From NCBI GenBank assembly GCA_030783905.1, contig JAQAHH010000004.1:124001-188000 (forward strand): a stretch of DNA of 64,000 bases. Reading direction: 5' to 3'. Of the stretch, positions 54,989 through 64,000 are shown piece by piece. This DNA is from Bisgaard Taxon 45 (GTDB lineage Bacteria > Pseudomonadota > Gammaproteobacteria > Enterobacterales > Pasteurellaceae). A program made the translations under genes and the position numbers. The notes under the pieces are model-generated. The model was not told the DNA's origin, made no database searches, and was given only the letters and a program-made list of their open reading frames with translations. Position 1 is the stretch's first letter, and each line of letters begins with the position of its first letter.

Positions 54989-55072
54989 TATACTAGTGAG
55001 GCACATTTTCTTTCACTCATAATGTAATCCTGCAAACTCAGAAAGTAAGACAATAGCGCTCGCTTATGCAAC

Positions 55073-55104
55073 AAAAATGCGGTCAAGATTGACCGCACTT
55101 TTTC
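55073..55104. terminator. Terminator between the PIN-like gene and tal
   Basis: GCGGTCA (55079-55085) pairs with TGACCGC (55090-55096) around AAGA-like loop bases; T-runs follow on both strands, and the plus-strand right arm contains an uptake signal core (55092-55100). The genes converge. Confidence 0.85.
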
Positions 55105-55122
55105 TCTTTGTTCAGCACAAAA

Positions 55123-56076
55123 TTAGAATTTTGCTAATAACATTGCTTCTAATTTTTCTTGGTCTGCCGCGAATTTACGAATACCTTCTGCCAGTTTTTC
55201 GACAGCCATTGCATCGCTATTGTGCGCCCAATAAAACTCCGCTTCCGTTAAAGGTTGAGGTTTCGCTTTCACCTCGCCCGTATAGTTTAATTTACGTGCA
55301 AGCGGTGCCTTGTTTTCTTGTAATTCTTTTAACAAGGCTGGTGCAATGGTTAAGCGGTCGCAGCCGGCTAATTCGGTAATTTCACCCACATTACGGAAAC
55401 TCGCCCCCATCACAATCGTGTTGTAGCCGTGTTGTTTGTAGTAGTTGTAGATGTTAGTCACCGAAACCACACCTGGATCTTCCGCTGGGGCATAGTCTTT
55501 TTTATCACTGTTGGCTTTGTACCAGTCAAGGATACGACCGACAAAAGGTGAAATTAAGTAAACCCCCGCTTCTGCACAAGCACGCGCTTGCGCTTCAGAG
55601 AATAAAAGGGTTAAGTTACAGTTAATGCCTTGTTTTTCTAATTCTTCTGCAGCACGGATACCTTGCCAAGTTGAAGCAATTTTGATCAGAATACGATCAT
55701 TTGAGATACCCGCTTCGTTATAAAGTGCGATTAATTTTTTCGCTTTTTCGATCGTCGCTTTGGTATCGTAAGAAAGACGCGCATCCACTTCTGTTGAAAT
55801 ACGTCCTGGGACAATTTTTAAAATTTCTAACCCGATGTTAACAGCTAATTTATCTTCTGCATCAATTAATTGTTGTGTTGAACAATTGCTTTTTGCTTTT
55901 GCATAAGCAATCGCTTCATCGATGAGTGAGGCATATTGTGGCAGTGCAGAAGCGCTAAGAATGAGAGATGGGTTGGTTGTGGCATCTTCAGGTTGGTATT
56001 TTTTGATGGCTTCGATGTCACCTGTATCAGCCACCACCACAGTCATATTACGTAGAGAATCAAGTTGTGTTGTCAT
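55123..56076 (-). CDS. tal: Transaldolase
   Basis: This 317-residue TIM-barrel enzyme transfers dihydroxyacetone units in the pentose phosphate pathway. Lys132 in [10 protein letters not shown] forms the Schiff base, and [19 protein letters not shown] near residue 31, [11 protein letters not shown] near 155 and [11 protein letters not shown] complete the pattern. Same length and catalytic position as E. coli TalB. No operon partner. Confidence 0.97.
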   Translation of the reverse strand: MTTQLDSLRNMTVVVADTGDIEAIKKYQPEDATTNPSLILSASALPQYASLIDEAIAYAKAKSNCSTQQLIDAEDKLAVNIGLEILKIVPGRISTEVDARLSYDTKATIEKAKKLIALYNEAGISNDRILIKIASTWQGIRAAEELEKQGINCNLTLLFSEAQARACAEAGVYLISPFVGRILDWYKANSDKKDYAPAEDPGVVSVTNIYNYYKQHGYNTIVMGASFRNVGEITELAGCDRLTIAPALLKELQENKAPLARKLNYTGEVKAKPQPLTEAEFYWAHNSDAMAVEKLAEGIRKFAADQEKLEAMLLAKF

Positions 56077-56233
56077 AATTTCCCTCTATTTTGAATTACA
56101 ATGCTTTTGTTGTGAACTTGTATACAATAGCATATCAAAAGGAAAATGGAATGATCTTTTATTGTCCTTTTACTAAGCAAACGCTTGCTTAAAACGAGAG
56201 ATAAACTAGACCGCACTGACAAAGGAGAAATCG

Positions 56234-56785
56234 ATGAAAAAACGCTGTACTTGGGTAAGCAATAGTACGATTTATCGCGATTATCATGATCACGAATGGG
56301 GCAAGCCTGAATATGATAGTCGCAAATTATTTGAGAAAATTTGCCTTGAAGGACAACAAGCGGGCTTATCTTGGTTGACAGTATTAAAAAAGCGTGAAAA
56401 CTATCGTCACGCCTTTCATCAATTTAACCCCGAAAAAATCGCGAACATGACCGCACTTGATGTGGACAAACTCATGCAAGATCAAGGCCTAATCCGTCAC
56501 CGCAAAAAACTTGAAGCCATCATTACCAATGCTCGAGCTTATTTAGCCATGCAAAAGTGCGGTGAGGATTTTAGTCATTTTATTTGGTCGTTTGTCAACT
56601 ACCAACCCCAGATCAATGATGTACCCAACTTAGCAAGTGTCCCCAGCAAAACACCAACGTCACTAGCCATGTCTAAGGCATTGAAAAAACGGGGGTTTGT
56701 TTTTGTTGGCGAAACGACCTGTTATGCCTTTATGCAATCGATGGGATTAGTCAATGATCACCAGAATGATTGTTGCTGTAAATAA
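56234..56785 (+). CDS. tag: DNA-3-methyladenine glycosylase I
   Basis: This 183-residue DNA repair enzyme removes 3-methyladenine. The zinc snap is seen as Cys5 and His18 (CTWVS...DYHDHEWG) with His176 and Cys180 near the end, matching the Cys-His-His-Cys set. LFEKICLEGQQAGLSWLTVLKKR (seen as EGQQAGLSWLTVLKKR) and FVGETTCYAFMQSMGLVNDH are family blocks. AAAGGAGA precedes the ATG. Two uptake signals lie inside. Confidence 0.96.
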   Translation: MKKRCTWVSNSTIYRDYHDHEWGKPEYDSRKLFEKICLEGQQAGLSWLTVLKKRENYRHAFHQFNPEKIANMTALDVDKLMQDQGLIRHRKKLEAIITNARAYLAMQKCGEDFSHFIWSFVNYQPQINDVPNLASVPSKTPTSLAMSKALKKRGFVFVGETTCYAFMQSMGLVNDHQNDCCCK

Positions 56786-56796
56786 TATGCCTTTCC

Positions 56797-56827
56797 CCTG
56801 ATTTTCCAGTATAATCAGGCTAATTTT
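56797..56827 (+). terminator. Terminator of tag
   Basis: CCTGATT (56797-56803) pairs with AATCAGG (56813-56819), followed by CTAATTTTT. Confidence 0.75.
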
Positions 56828-56847
56828 TGATTATGTATGGTTATCCG

Positions 56848-59196
56848 ATGAAAAAGCATTCTTATACACTCCTTTCGATCGCAATATTGAGCACCGTTTA
56901 TAGTGCCTCCAGTTTGGCCGAGTTGAAATCGCAATGTTTAGCTGGTGTACCTCACTTTACAGGCGAGCTCGTGACAGGCAATCCAAATGATTTACCTGTT
57001 TATATCGAAGCGGATCAGGCAAAACTAAATCAGTCTGTCAGTGCACTCTACGAAGGGAATGTTGATATTCAACAGGGTAACCGACAACTACACGCACAAC
57101 GTGCAGAAATCACGCAACAAAAACAGCCCAATGGCTTACAACGTATCGCCCATGTTCGCGGTGGATTTCACTATCAAGATCATCAAATTCAACTAAAAGG
57201 TGAAGACGCGCAAATTCACCTCAATACCAAAAATACCGACATCAACCAGGCTGATTATCAGTTAGTCGATCGTCAAGGACGAGGCAAAGCAGAATCCATT
57301 GCACTACGCGAAGATTATCGCCTTATGAAAAATGCAGAATTTACCTCCTGTTTGCCAGGGGATAACGCTTGGTCGATTGAGGCAAAAGAAATGCGCCAGT
57401 ATATTCAAGATGAATATGCCGAAATGTGGCATGCTCGCTTTAAAGTGCAGGGCGTGCCTGTTTTTTATACTCCTTATTTACAGTTACCAATTGGAGATCG
57501 TCGTCGTTCTGGCTTATTATTACCAAATTTTGGCACCTCAAGTCGTGATGGCTACTTCTACGAACAACCGTTTTACTGGAATATTGCCCCTAACCTTGAT
57601 GCCACACTTACCCCAAAATATATGTCAAAGCGGGGCTGGCAACTTAATGGTGAGTTTCGTTATTTAAGTCCCATTGGTGAAGGTCAATTAGCCGGGGAAT
57701 ACTTAAAAAAAGACCGTTTAACCGATTACCTCAGCAAGGATCGCTCTCGTCACTTATTTTACTGGACACACCATTCCAGTTTTTTACAAAACTGGCGCTT
57801 AAATGTCGATTACACCCGAGTAAGTGATAAACGCTATTTTGCTGATTTTGATTCTGCTTATGGTTCAAGCACTGACGGCTATGCAGATCAGAACTTTCGC
57901 ATTGCTTATTATCAGCCACATTACAATTTTGCGATTTCAGCCAAACAATTCCAAATCTTTAACGAAGTAGATATTGGTCCTTACCGTGCCTTGCCACAGA
58001 TTGATTTCAACTATTACCAAGATGCGTTGTTTGATGGTCTGTTAGATTTTAAACTCTTTTCCCAAGCGGTTCACTTTAATAATAAAAGCGCACTCATGCC
58101 CAAAGCATGGCGTTTTCATGCCGAACCGAGCTTAAACTTACCTTTATCTAATCGTTATGGCAGTTTAAATATTGAAACCAAACTTTATGCCACCCACTAC
58201 CAACAAACGCAAGGGCGTTCAACGGAAGCAGAACAAGTCACACGTAAAATCAACCGTGTCTTGCCACAAGTCAAAGTCGATTTACAAACTGTCTTGGCGA
58301 GCCATCAGACCTTTATTGAGGGTTACACCCAAACCTTAGAACCTCACGTACAATATTTATATCGCCCTTATAAAGACCAAAGCAATATTGGGTCTAAATT
58401 AAATAATGCCTACTTAGGTTTTGGTTACGACTCCTCTCTTTTACAACAAGACTATTTCGGCTTATTCCGTGATCGTCGTTACAGCGGATTAGACCGTATC
58501 GCCTCAGCCAATCAATTTACGGTGGGGGGCACCACCCGAATTTATGATAAAAAAGGCAATGAGCGCTTTAATTTCGCAGCTGGACAAATTTACCATTTGC
58601 AGGATTCTCGCATTGATAATACGCCAGAAAACAGCACCTATGGTCGCTCCTCTTCTTGGTCACTGGCCTCCAACTGGAAAATCAATGATCAGTGGCGTTG
58701 GCAAGGCAGTTATCAATATGATACGCGCTTAGATAAATCCTCATTGGGTAACTTTACCTTAGAATATAACCCAATCGGGAATAATATTATTCAATTAAGC
58801 TACCGTTATGCGAGTCAACAATACATTGACCAAAACCTCACTTCAGCAGCAAACCGTTACGGCCAAGACATTAAACAACTTGGTCTGACTGTTGCTTGGG
58901 AAGTGACGGATAACTGGGCGGTGGTCGCACGTCATTATCAAGATCTCGCGTTGAAAAAGCCTGTTGAGCAATATTTTGGGGTCGAATATAGTACTTGCTG
59001 TTGGGCAATCAATGTGGGGGCTAAACGCAGTGTGACCAGCAAAGAAAACCAAACCGCGGATCAAATCTTTTATGATAAAGGGATTGCCGTCAATGTTGAG
59101 CTGCGTGGTTTAGGTAATAATGATCACAAAGGCAATATTGAGAAGATGCTACAAAAAGGCAAATTACCCTATTTACAAGCCTTTAGTCTTTATTAA
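56848..59196 (+). CDS. lptD: LPS-assembly outer-membrane protein LptD
   Basis: This 782-residue outer-membrane protein inserts lipopolysaccharide into the outer leaflet with LptE. It has a signal peptide (cleavage near SSLA, about residue 24), a periplasmic OstA-like jellyroll (about 48-200; VYIEADQAKLNQSVSALYEGNV seen as IEADQAKLNQ...YEGNV) and a C-terminal barrel. The four disulfide cysteines are present at 30 (SQCLAG), 168 (TSCLPG) and 717-718 (STCCWAI), the arrangement needed for LptD maturation. ATG at 56848 is chosen over 56833 by the signal peptide. Confidence 0.95.
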   Translation: MKKHSYTLLSIAILSTVYSASSLAELKSQCLAGVPHFTGELVTGNPNDLPVYIEADQAKLNQSVSALYEGNVDIQQGNRQLHAQRAEITQQKQPNGLQRIAHVRGGFHYQDHQIQLKGEDAQIHLNTKNTDINQADYQLVDRQGRGKAESIALREDYRLMKNAEFTSCLPGDNAWSIEAKEMRQYIQDEYAEMWHARFKVQGVPVFYTPYLQLPIGDRRRSGLLLPNFGTSSRDGYFYEQPFYWNIAPNLDATLTPKYMSKRGWQLNGEFRYLSPIGEGQLAGEYLKKDRLTDYLSKDRSRHLFYWTHHSSFLQNWRLNVDYTRVSDKRYFADFDSAYGSSTDGYADQNFRIAYYQPHYNFAISAKQFQIFNEVDIGPYRALPQIDFNYYQDALFDGLLDFKLFSQAVHFNNKSALMPKAWRFHAEPSLNLPLSNRYGSLNIETKLYATHYQQTQGRSTEAEQVTRKINRVLPQVKVDLQTVLASHQTFIEGYTQTLEPHVQYLYRPYKDQSNIGSKLNNAYLGFGYDSSLLQQDYFGLFRDRRYSGLDRIASANQFTVGGTTRIYDKKGNERFNFAAGQIYHLQDSRIDNTPENSTYGRSSSWSLASNWKINDQWRWQGSYQYDTRLDKSSLGNFTLEYNPIGNNIIQLSYRYASQQYIDQNLTSAANRYGQDIKQLGLTVAWEVTDNWAVVARHYQDLALKKPVEQYFGVEYSTCCWAINVGAKRSVTSKENQTADQIFYDKGIAVNVELRGLGNNDHKGNIEKMLQKGKLPYLQAFSLY

Positions 59197-59243
59197 TATG
59201 CACGATGAGCACAATGTAGCAAAAGTAGTCAGCACGTAATTCT

Positions 59244-59280
59244 AGGACTGAAGCGACTAAACTCGCCTCAGTCCTTTTTA
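59244..59280 (+). terminator. Terminator of lptD
   Basis: AGGACTGA-A-GCGA pairs with TCGC-C-TCAGTCCT around a short loop, followed by TTTTT. Confidence 0.88.
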
Positions 59281-59313
59281 TTCGCCCTTTTCCAAACCAT
59301 AAGTAAAATGGGT

Positions 59314-60432
59314 TTAGCGTCGTTTGTATAAACCATGCTCTACCACAATCAATTCTTGTAACTCTAAAGCTAACAACTGTACTAACAAGGTATTGATCGG
59401 TAAATTGACCTGCTGGGCTAACACATCAATACTCACGGGCGAATACCCAATGTGAGCATATAAATCGGGATAGTCGGGGACTGTGGTAACCATTTTCAGC
59501 GTGGTTGTATTGCTTGTCGGAGACAAAGCCAGCTCGTGGTCAACCTCAATTGGCGTAATCTGTTGATAAAGTGGAAGGTGTTCTAAGATATCATTGATCT
59601 GCTCAACTAATATTGCACCTTGTTTAATCAGCTTGTGGCAGCCTTGACTGAATCCCTGTTGAATTTGCCCCGGCAAAGCAAACACCTCCCGATTTTGTTC
59701 CAACGCATAGCGTGCCGTAATTAATGAGCCACTGTGTTCTGACGCCTCAATCACTAAGGTGCCCAACGATAAACCACTAATAATGCGATTACGGCGGGGA
59801 AAGTTTTCTGCCACAGGGGGCTGAGAAGGTAAGAATTCAGACACTAACGCACCGCGCTGCGCAATAATGTTTTCTGCTAGTGCGCGATGTTTCTTCGGAT
59901 AAATGACATCTAAGCCACTGCCTAAGACCGCCACCGTCCTCCCTTTGATATCTACCACTGCTTGATGGGCAAAACTATCAATGCCAAGGGCTAAACCACT
60001 GGTCACCACAATATCTGCGTAAGCAAGTTGAGTGGCAAAATAGTTTGCCCAATATTCACCATAATGCGAACAATGGCGACTACCGACGATCGCCACTTGC
60101 TTTGCGGATAAGCTGGCCACCTCCCCTTTCACAAATAAAACCAGCGGTGCCCCCACGGTTTGTTTTAACAACGGCGGATAATGCGGATCAAACCAATCCA
60201 CAATATGTTGCTCTTTTCCATTCGTCCAAGCTAAAGCTGGATCAATATAGCGATACTCCGGGCTAAACCAGCGTTGAATTTGCCATGCTGTCCATCCCAT
60301 CTGGTGAAATGCCGTCGCATCATATTCCGTTAATGTGGCTAAACTCACTTTATCCAGTAAACGTTGAATAGCCAATGGCCCTAGGCGTGGCACTTGTAAT
60401 AAGCGTAATAGCACAGGAAGAGAAGATGACAT
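59314..60432 (-). CDS. dprA: DNA processing protein DprA, competence
   Basis: This 372-residue protein loads RecA on incoming single-stranded DNA during transformation. The Rossmann-like core shows VAIVGSRHCSHYGEYWA, VTSGLALGIDSFAHQAV, TVAVLGSGLDVIYPKKHRAL, ENFPRRNRIISGLS and VIEASEHSGSLITARYALEQNREVFALPG (seen as EASEHSGSLITARYAL). N-terminal SAM-like and C-terminal winged-helix segments flank it. It fits an organism dense in uptake signals. ATG at 60432 is preferred by spacing from GGGAGG; 60435 is possible. Confidence 0.94.
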   Translation of the reverse strand: MSSSLPVLLRLLQVPRLGPLAIQRLLDKVSLATLTEYDATAFHQMGWTAWQIQRWFSPEYRYIDPALAWTNGKEQHIVDWFDPHYPPLLKQTVGAPLVLFVKGEVASLSAKQVAIVGSRHCSHYGEYWANYFATQLAYADIVVTSGLALGIDSFAHQAVVDIKGRTVAVLGSGLDVIYPKKHRALAENIIAQRGALVSEFLPSQPPVAENFPRRNRIISGLSLGTLVIEASEHSGSLITARYALEQNREVFALPGQIQQGFSQGCHKLIKQGAILVEQINDILEHLPLYQQITPIEVDHELALSPTSNTTTLKMVTTVPDYPDLYAHIGYSPVSIDVLAQQVNLPINTLLVQLLALELQELIVVEHGLYKRR

Positions 60433-60523
60433 CATACCTCCCAAAACTCAAAAAGTGGCAAGATAAAATGTGGCTAGGCTTTATTCTATAGTTGGGTAGA
60501 CAAATTGTGAGAGAGATCGTGAA

Positions 60524-60557
60524 ATAAAAAAATCTGCACCACTATGCGATGCAGATT
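60524..60557 (-). terminator. Terminator of the nap operon
   Basis: On the minus strand AATCTGCA pairs with TGCAGATT around an 11-base loop and runs into seven T. It lies 25 bases after napC. Confidence 0.9.
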
Positions 60558-60581
60558 GTATGTGAAAGGACAGCCACAGAG

Positions 60582-61175
60582 TTATTTCTGCTCAGCGCTA
60601 AACCCCGACTCGACACCTGTCATATCCGGTAATTGGTGAGCAATCCCTTTATGACAATCAATACAGGTTTTTTCTTCTTTGATGGCTAATGCATGCATTT
60701 TTTCAGCGACTGTTTTTTGCTGGCTAAAATCCATATTCTCAAAGTTATGGCAATTACGGCACTCTTGCGAGTTATTCGCCTTTAATCTTGCCCATTCACG
60801 TTCTGCCATATGTAAACGGCGAGAGTTAAATTTATCGATCGTATCGGTATAGCCCATAAGATGCGCATACACTTCACGACTCGCTTGTACCTTCCGGATC
60901 ATTTTTGGAATAAATTCATGCGGTACATGACAATCTGGACAGGTCGCTTTTACCCCACTACGATTTAGATAATGTGCCGTGTGCAAATATTCTGGATACA
61001 CATCATTGCTGTGGCAACTGACACAAAATTCCTCGGTATTGGTTTGCTCCAAGCCATAATTAAACCCAACCCAAGACACAATGCCTGCAATAAACGCAAG
61101 CGTAATCAAGGTACCGACCGCAATACGGCTGGGTGAGCGAAACCATTTCCAAAAGCGTTTAATTAAGTTCAACAT
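60582..61175 (-). CDS. napC: Periplasmic nitrate reductase tetrahaem cytochrome NapC
   Basis: This 197-residue NapC/NirT protein has one N-terminal membrane helix and four CxxCH haem sites (CVSCH, CPDCH, CRNCH, CIDCH). It carries electrons from the quinol pool to NapAB. ATG at 61175 follows AAGGAC; GTG at 61190 is rejected. Last gene of the visible napA-G-H-B-C run. Confidence 0.96.
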   Translation of the reverse strand: MLNLIKRFWKWFRSPSRIAVGTLITLAFIAGIVSWVGFNYGLEQTNTEEFCVSCHSNDVYPEYLHTAHYLNRSGVKATCPDCHVPHEFIPKMIRKVQASREVYAHLMGYTDTIDKFNSRRLHMAEREWARLKANNSQECRNCHNFENMDFSQQKTVAEKMHALAIKEEKTCIDCHKGIAHQLPDMTGVESGFSAEQK

Positions 61176-61190
61176 AATTCCGTCCTTCAC

Positions 61191-61616
61191 TTACTTACCG
61201 AAACCAGCCATCGGTTTAAATTCATTTTGAATAATCGGCTCAACATCAGATTGCGAAACGTGGCACTGCAAACAGAAGTAACGACGTGGTGAAGTCCCCC
61301 CAACAATATTCCCATCACGATCCATAAAATGAGTAGGGCTGATGCGTGTTGCGCCAGTGACGCGTGAGGCTTCTGGACTATGGCAAGTTAAACATTGGTT
61401 GATATTTTTGGTGACCTGATAATTTTTGGTCGCATGCGGCACCATCGGTGGCTGATTCACATAGTTTAACGGCGCCAAGCCACTTTCTTTTGGTGTATTA
61501 TGGAACGCTGGCGCGATATGTTCAGGTGAATCTTGTAAACTATTTCCCACTTTGGCTTCATTAGCATTGACCGTGAAGGCAAAAAGTGCGGTCAAGATTA
61601 GCATTGTTTTTTTCAT
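61191..61616 (-). CDS. napB: Periplasmic nitrate reductase dihaem subunit NapB
   Basis: This 141-residue secreted protein has a signal peptide (cleavage near VNA) and two CxxCH haem sites, CLTCH and CLQCH, in the NapB arrangement with APLNYVNQPPMVPH before them. It passes electrons from NapC to the molybdenum subunit NapA. GGGGAG sets the ATG at 61616. An uptake signal (61584-61592) lies in the signal-peptide region. Confidence 0.96.
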   Translation of the reverse strand: MKKTMLILTALFAFTVNANEAKVGNSLQDSPEHIAPAFHNTPKESGLAPLNYVNQPPMVPHATKNYQVTKNINQCLTCHSPEASRVTGATRISPTHFMDRDGNIVGGTSPRRYFCLQCHVSQSDVEPIIQNEFKPMAGFGK

Positions 61617-61621
61617 TTTTA

Positions 61622-62497
61622 TCACTCCCCCGAATGATTAACTGAATGATTAAATCGCGTTGTAAAAATAAATACTTTTTCAGGGCAAACGTCGATACAA
61701 CGTCCACAACTGATACAATCTTTTGAAAGCACTAACGGACTTTCACTGTTTTTTGCATGTAACGGATCACGTAATACCTGTGGTTCTGGACAGACGTTAT
61801 AGCAATCCATGCAATTATCACATTGTTGGCGATGCGCCACTTTGATACGAAAAATACCTTTCGCACCAATCACACCATAGGCCGCCCCGATTGGACATAA
61901 ATGCCCACACCAACCATGCTCGACAATCAATAAATCGAATAAAAATACCGCGAGGACGAGCCAAACCGTCGCCCCGAAACCATAAATTAACGCGCGCCCC
62001 AGTGCGGCAACGGGATTGAGCCATTCCCAGAGTAAAAAACCACTCAGTGCACTGCCGAGTAAAATCATCACTAAAATCGCATAGCGTAAAGTGCGTGGCA
62101 GTTTGGCAGATTGACGAATTTCTAATTTGCGTCTTAACCAAGCAGACACATCTGTCACGATGTTTAATGGGCAAACCCAAGCACAGAAAACGCGACTCCC
62201 TAAAATGGCATAAAGCACCACTACAATCAGGACACCCAACAAAGCCGTCATGGTCGGCATAAAACCGGTCGCGAGACTTTCTGCCATAATTAATGGGTCT
62301 GTCATCGGGATCACATCTAAAAAAAGACTACTGCTGTAATTGCCCCTTAAGATCCACACCCCAAAATAAGGGCCACTTAAAAACATGGCAAGAATACTCA
62401 GCTGGGTTAGACGTCGCCAAAACAAAAAGCGATTGGCATGCCACCAGCCTAATTTTTCGCGTGCTTCTTTACCCGCATATTTTGGTGAATTTGCCAT
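61622..62497 (-). CDS. napH: Ferredoxin-type quinol dehydrogenase NapH
   Basis: This 291-residue membrane protein has about four helices, the conserved CAWVCPLN and CGHLCPIGA motifs of NapH, and two C-terminal 4Fe-4S motifs (CDNCMDCYNVCP, CISCGRCIDVCP). It takes electrons from ubiquinol to NapG. ATG at 62497 shares a base with the napG stop; a longer in-frame start would run into napG. Confidence 0.95.
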   Translation of the reverse strand: MANSPKYAGKEAREKLGWWHANRFLFWRRLTQLSILAMFLSGPYFGVWILRGNYSSSLFLDVIPMTDPLIMAESLATGFMPTMTALLGVLIVVVLYAILGSRVFCAWVCPLNIVTDVSAWLRRKLEIRQSAKLPRTLRYAILVMILLGSALSGFLLWEWLNPVAALGRALIYGFGATVWLVLAVFLFDLLIVEHGWCGHLCPIGAAYGVIGAKGIFRIKVAHRQQCDNCMDCYNVCPEPQVLRDPLHAKNSESPLVLSKDCISCGRCIDVCPEKVFIFTTRFNHSVNHSGE

Positions 62498-63249
62498 TAC
62501 AAGCTCTCCGGTAAACGAGTTGGTAGTGAAATAATGCCTTCTGGGGCAAGAGAATGCCCGGCCTTGTCTTTCTCTTCCCAACCTAAACGATAATGTTTAC
62601 CTAACATCCCTTTCGCTAATGCCATAGGTAACACTTTGATCGCCGCCTCGTCTAACACACAAGCCTCTTCACATTTGCCACAACCCGTACAAGCTTCAGA
62701 ATGTACAGTCGGAATAAACACTGCATGCTTCCCGGTACGCTCATTACGATGCATCACTAAGGTAATCGCTTTATTAATTAATGGGCAGACGCGGTAACAC
62801 ACATCACAGCGTAACCCTTGCCAATTCAGACAGGTTTCATGGTCTAACAGAACCGCTAACCCCATGCGAGCCTCATTAATTTCTGTAGCTTGATTATCTA
62901 AAGCACCTGTTGGGCAGGCTTGAGCACAAGGAATATCCACACACATCTCACATGGCTTATCGCGTGCAATAAAATAGGGTGTGCCAGCTTCCATCGGTGA
63001 AATCAAAGACGCAAGGTGTAACATCTCGTATGGACAGGCTTGTACACACTGACCACAACGAATGCACGCAGCAGAAAACGCCTGATCATTGTCAAGAGCA
63101 AACGGTGGGCGTAATGCCACCCCTTCGCGTGCTAGACTTTGCTTTTGTTGCAAACCAAGCAGCAAGGTTACCCCTGCCAACCCGCCTACAGTGCGCGTAG
63201 CCTCTTTAAAAAATCGACGACGATCAGGATTCACAACTGGTTTTTTCAT
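62497..63249 (-). CDS. napG: Ferredoxin-type protein NapG
   Basis: This 250-residue periplasmic iron-sulfur protein has a Tat signal (RRRFFKEA, residues 10-17) and four 4Fe-4S clusters: [26 protein letters not shown], a CDVCYRVCP group and [11 protein letters not shown]. It works with NapH in quinol-to-nitrate electron flow. It lies between napA and napH with overlap to napH. Confidence 0.96.
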   Translation of the reverse strand: MKKPVVNPDRRRFFKEATRTVGGLAGVTLLLGLQQKQSLAREGVALRPPFALDNDQAFSAACIRCGQCVQACPYEMLHLASLISPMEAGTPYFIARDKPCEMCVDIPCAQACPTGALDNQATEINEARMGLAVLLDHETCLNWQGLRCDVCYRVCPLINKAITLVMHRNERTGKHAVFIPTVHSEACTGCGKCEEACVLDEAAIKVLPMALAKGMLGKHYRLGWEEKDKAGHSLAPEGIISLPTRLPESL

Positions 63250-63321
63250 TCGACTTTACAAGCGCACCTGACACACGACAATATGTGCCAAGTGCGGTTG
63301 TTCCTCATTAAATTTGACGAA

Positions 63322-64000
63322 TTAGGCTTTTTCCACTTTTACTGCACATTTTTTGAAGTCAGTTTCTTTGGAAATGGGATCTGTCGCATCTAATGTCAGA
63401 TAGTTCGCTAACTGACCCGCATCAAAGAACGTGGTATACACTAAGCCCTGTGGGACTTTATTACGACCACGGGTATCTAAGTGAGAAATGATGTCACCAC
63501 GACGTGAACTCACTTTCACTTTATCTCCATGACGTAAACCACGTTTTTTCGCATCAAATGGATGCATCCAAACCAAGTTATTTGGGAAAGAACGATGCAG
63601 TTCAGGTACACGACGAGTCATTGTGCCAGTATGCCAGTGTTCTAACACACGACCAGTACATAACCACAAATCATATTCTGCATCTGGCGCTTCCGCTGGT
63701 GGCTCATAAGGTACGGCAAGAATAATCGCTTTTTTATCTGGGTAACCATAGAACGCCACGCCCTCACCTGCTTTAACATAAGGGTCATAGCCTTCACGAT
63801 AACGCCATAGGGTTTCTTTCCCGTCCACCACTGGCCAACGTAAACCACGCGCTTTGTGATAGGTTTCAAAGTCAGCTAAATCGTGACCATGGCCACGACC
63901 AAAAGCCGCATATTCTTCAAATAGCCCTTTTTGTAAATAGAAACCAAAGTGCTCCGCTTCATCATTCATGTAACCAGGTTTATCGGTTGGTACTTGGAAT
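63322..64000 (-). CDS. napA: Periplasmic nitrate reductase catalytic subunit NapA, 3' part
   Basis: This frame runs off the right edge, so only the C-terminal 225 or so residues of a protein usually about 830 long are visible. It includes the molybdopterin-dinucleotide-binding C-terminal domain: [24 protein letters not shown] (seen as [15 protein letters not shown]), [19 protein letters not shown] and [15 protein letters not shown]. The Tat signal and 4Fe-4S region lie outside. The segment fits NapA, and napG-H-B-C follow. An uptake signal lies just after (63290-63298). Confidence 0.95.
   Translation of the reverse strand, partial: FQVPTDKPGYMNDEAEHFGFYLQKGLFEEYAAFGRGHGHDLADFETYHKARGLRWPVVDGKETLWRYREGYDPYVKAGEGVAFYGYPDKKAIILAVPYEPPAEAPDAEYDLWLCTGRVLEHWHTGTMTRRVPELHRSFPNNLVWMHPFDAKKRGLRHGDKVKVSSRRGDIISHLDTRGRNKVPQGLVYTTFFDAGQLANYLTLDATDPISKETDFKKCAVKVEKA

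Overview
The window is a 64 kb piece of a chromosome of Pasteurella multocida or a very close Pasteurellaceae relative. The 9-base uptake signal AAGTGCGGT or its complement occurs at least 29 times (about 0.5 expected by chance). Gene content fits a Pasteurella that makes no thiamine de novo but salvages it, has isocitrate dehydrogenase, carries nap nitrate reductase genes, and has surE-nlpD without pcm or rpoS. No tRNA, rRNA, CRISPR array, insertion sequence or prophage was seen.

Left to right: (1) 1-188, the 3' end of rmuC. (2) 216-7723, thiamine salvage: a TPP riboswitch before thiZ-thiX-tenA-thiY (pyrimidine uptake and TenA), then, after a 490-base repeat-bearing gap, thiM-thiD-thiE-MFS transporter. 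(3) 7863-8450, a YqhA-family membrane protein. (4) 8528-22285, a sugar-acid catabolic locus: an IclR regulator divergent from dlgD(yiaK)-yiaL-TRAP transporter (yiaMNO)-sugar ABC transporter-SMP-30 lactonase-lyxK-sgbH-sgbU-sgbE, with a near-consensus CRP site in the divergent region. It converts 2,3-diketo-L-gulonate through 3-keto-L-gulonate and its 6-phosphate to D-xylulose 5-phosphate. Transketolase (tkt) lies just beyond it, and transaldolase and ribulose-phosphate epimerase are elsewhere in the window. (5) 22305-29834, ybhA, tkt, a DUF596-like orphan inside a 581-bp tandem duplication scar, asd, pldB, crcB, yigL. (6) 30023-36566, the branched-chain amino acid operon ilvL-ilvG-ilvM-racemase-ilvD-ilvA, with an attenuator. 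(7) 36611-40056, a DUF3108-like periplasmic protein and a TonB-dependent receptor under a near-perfect Fur box.

(8) 40168-45231, rpe-gph-trpS (minus strand) and argO, ychJ, yihY, dtd (plus strand). (9) 45296-51362, a minus-strand housekeeping run ftsB-ispD-ispF-truD-Sel1 protein-surE-DedA-like-a 53-residue lipoprotein-nlpD. The small lipoprotein shares an N-terminal motif with NlpD. (10) 51520-60432, icd, rluE, nudJ, an AT-rich PIN-like nuclease gene, tal, tag, lptD and the competence gene dprA. (11) 60582-64000, napC, napB, napH, napG and the 3' part of napA (transcribed leftwards, so A-G-H-B-C), leaving the right edge.

Most genes are ordinary core genes. The points that stand out are: the diketogulonate locus with two transport systems, in which the ABC cassette is bracketed by two similar uptake-signal hairpins; the tiny lipoprotein beside nlpD; the degenerate DUF596 tandem duplication with alternative-pairing hairpins; a riboswitch-linked leader ORF before thiZ; and an isolated PIN-like gene. 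Functions are inferred from recognised family motifs; no database search was run.
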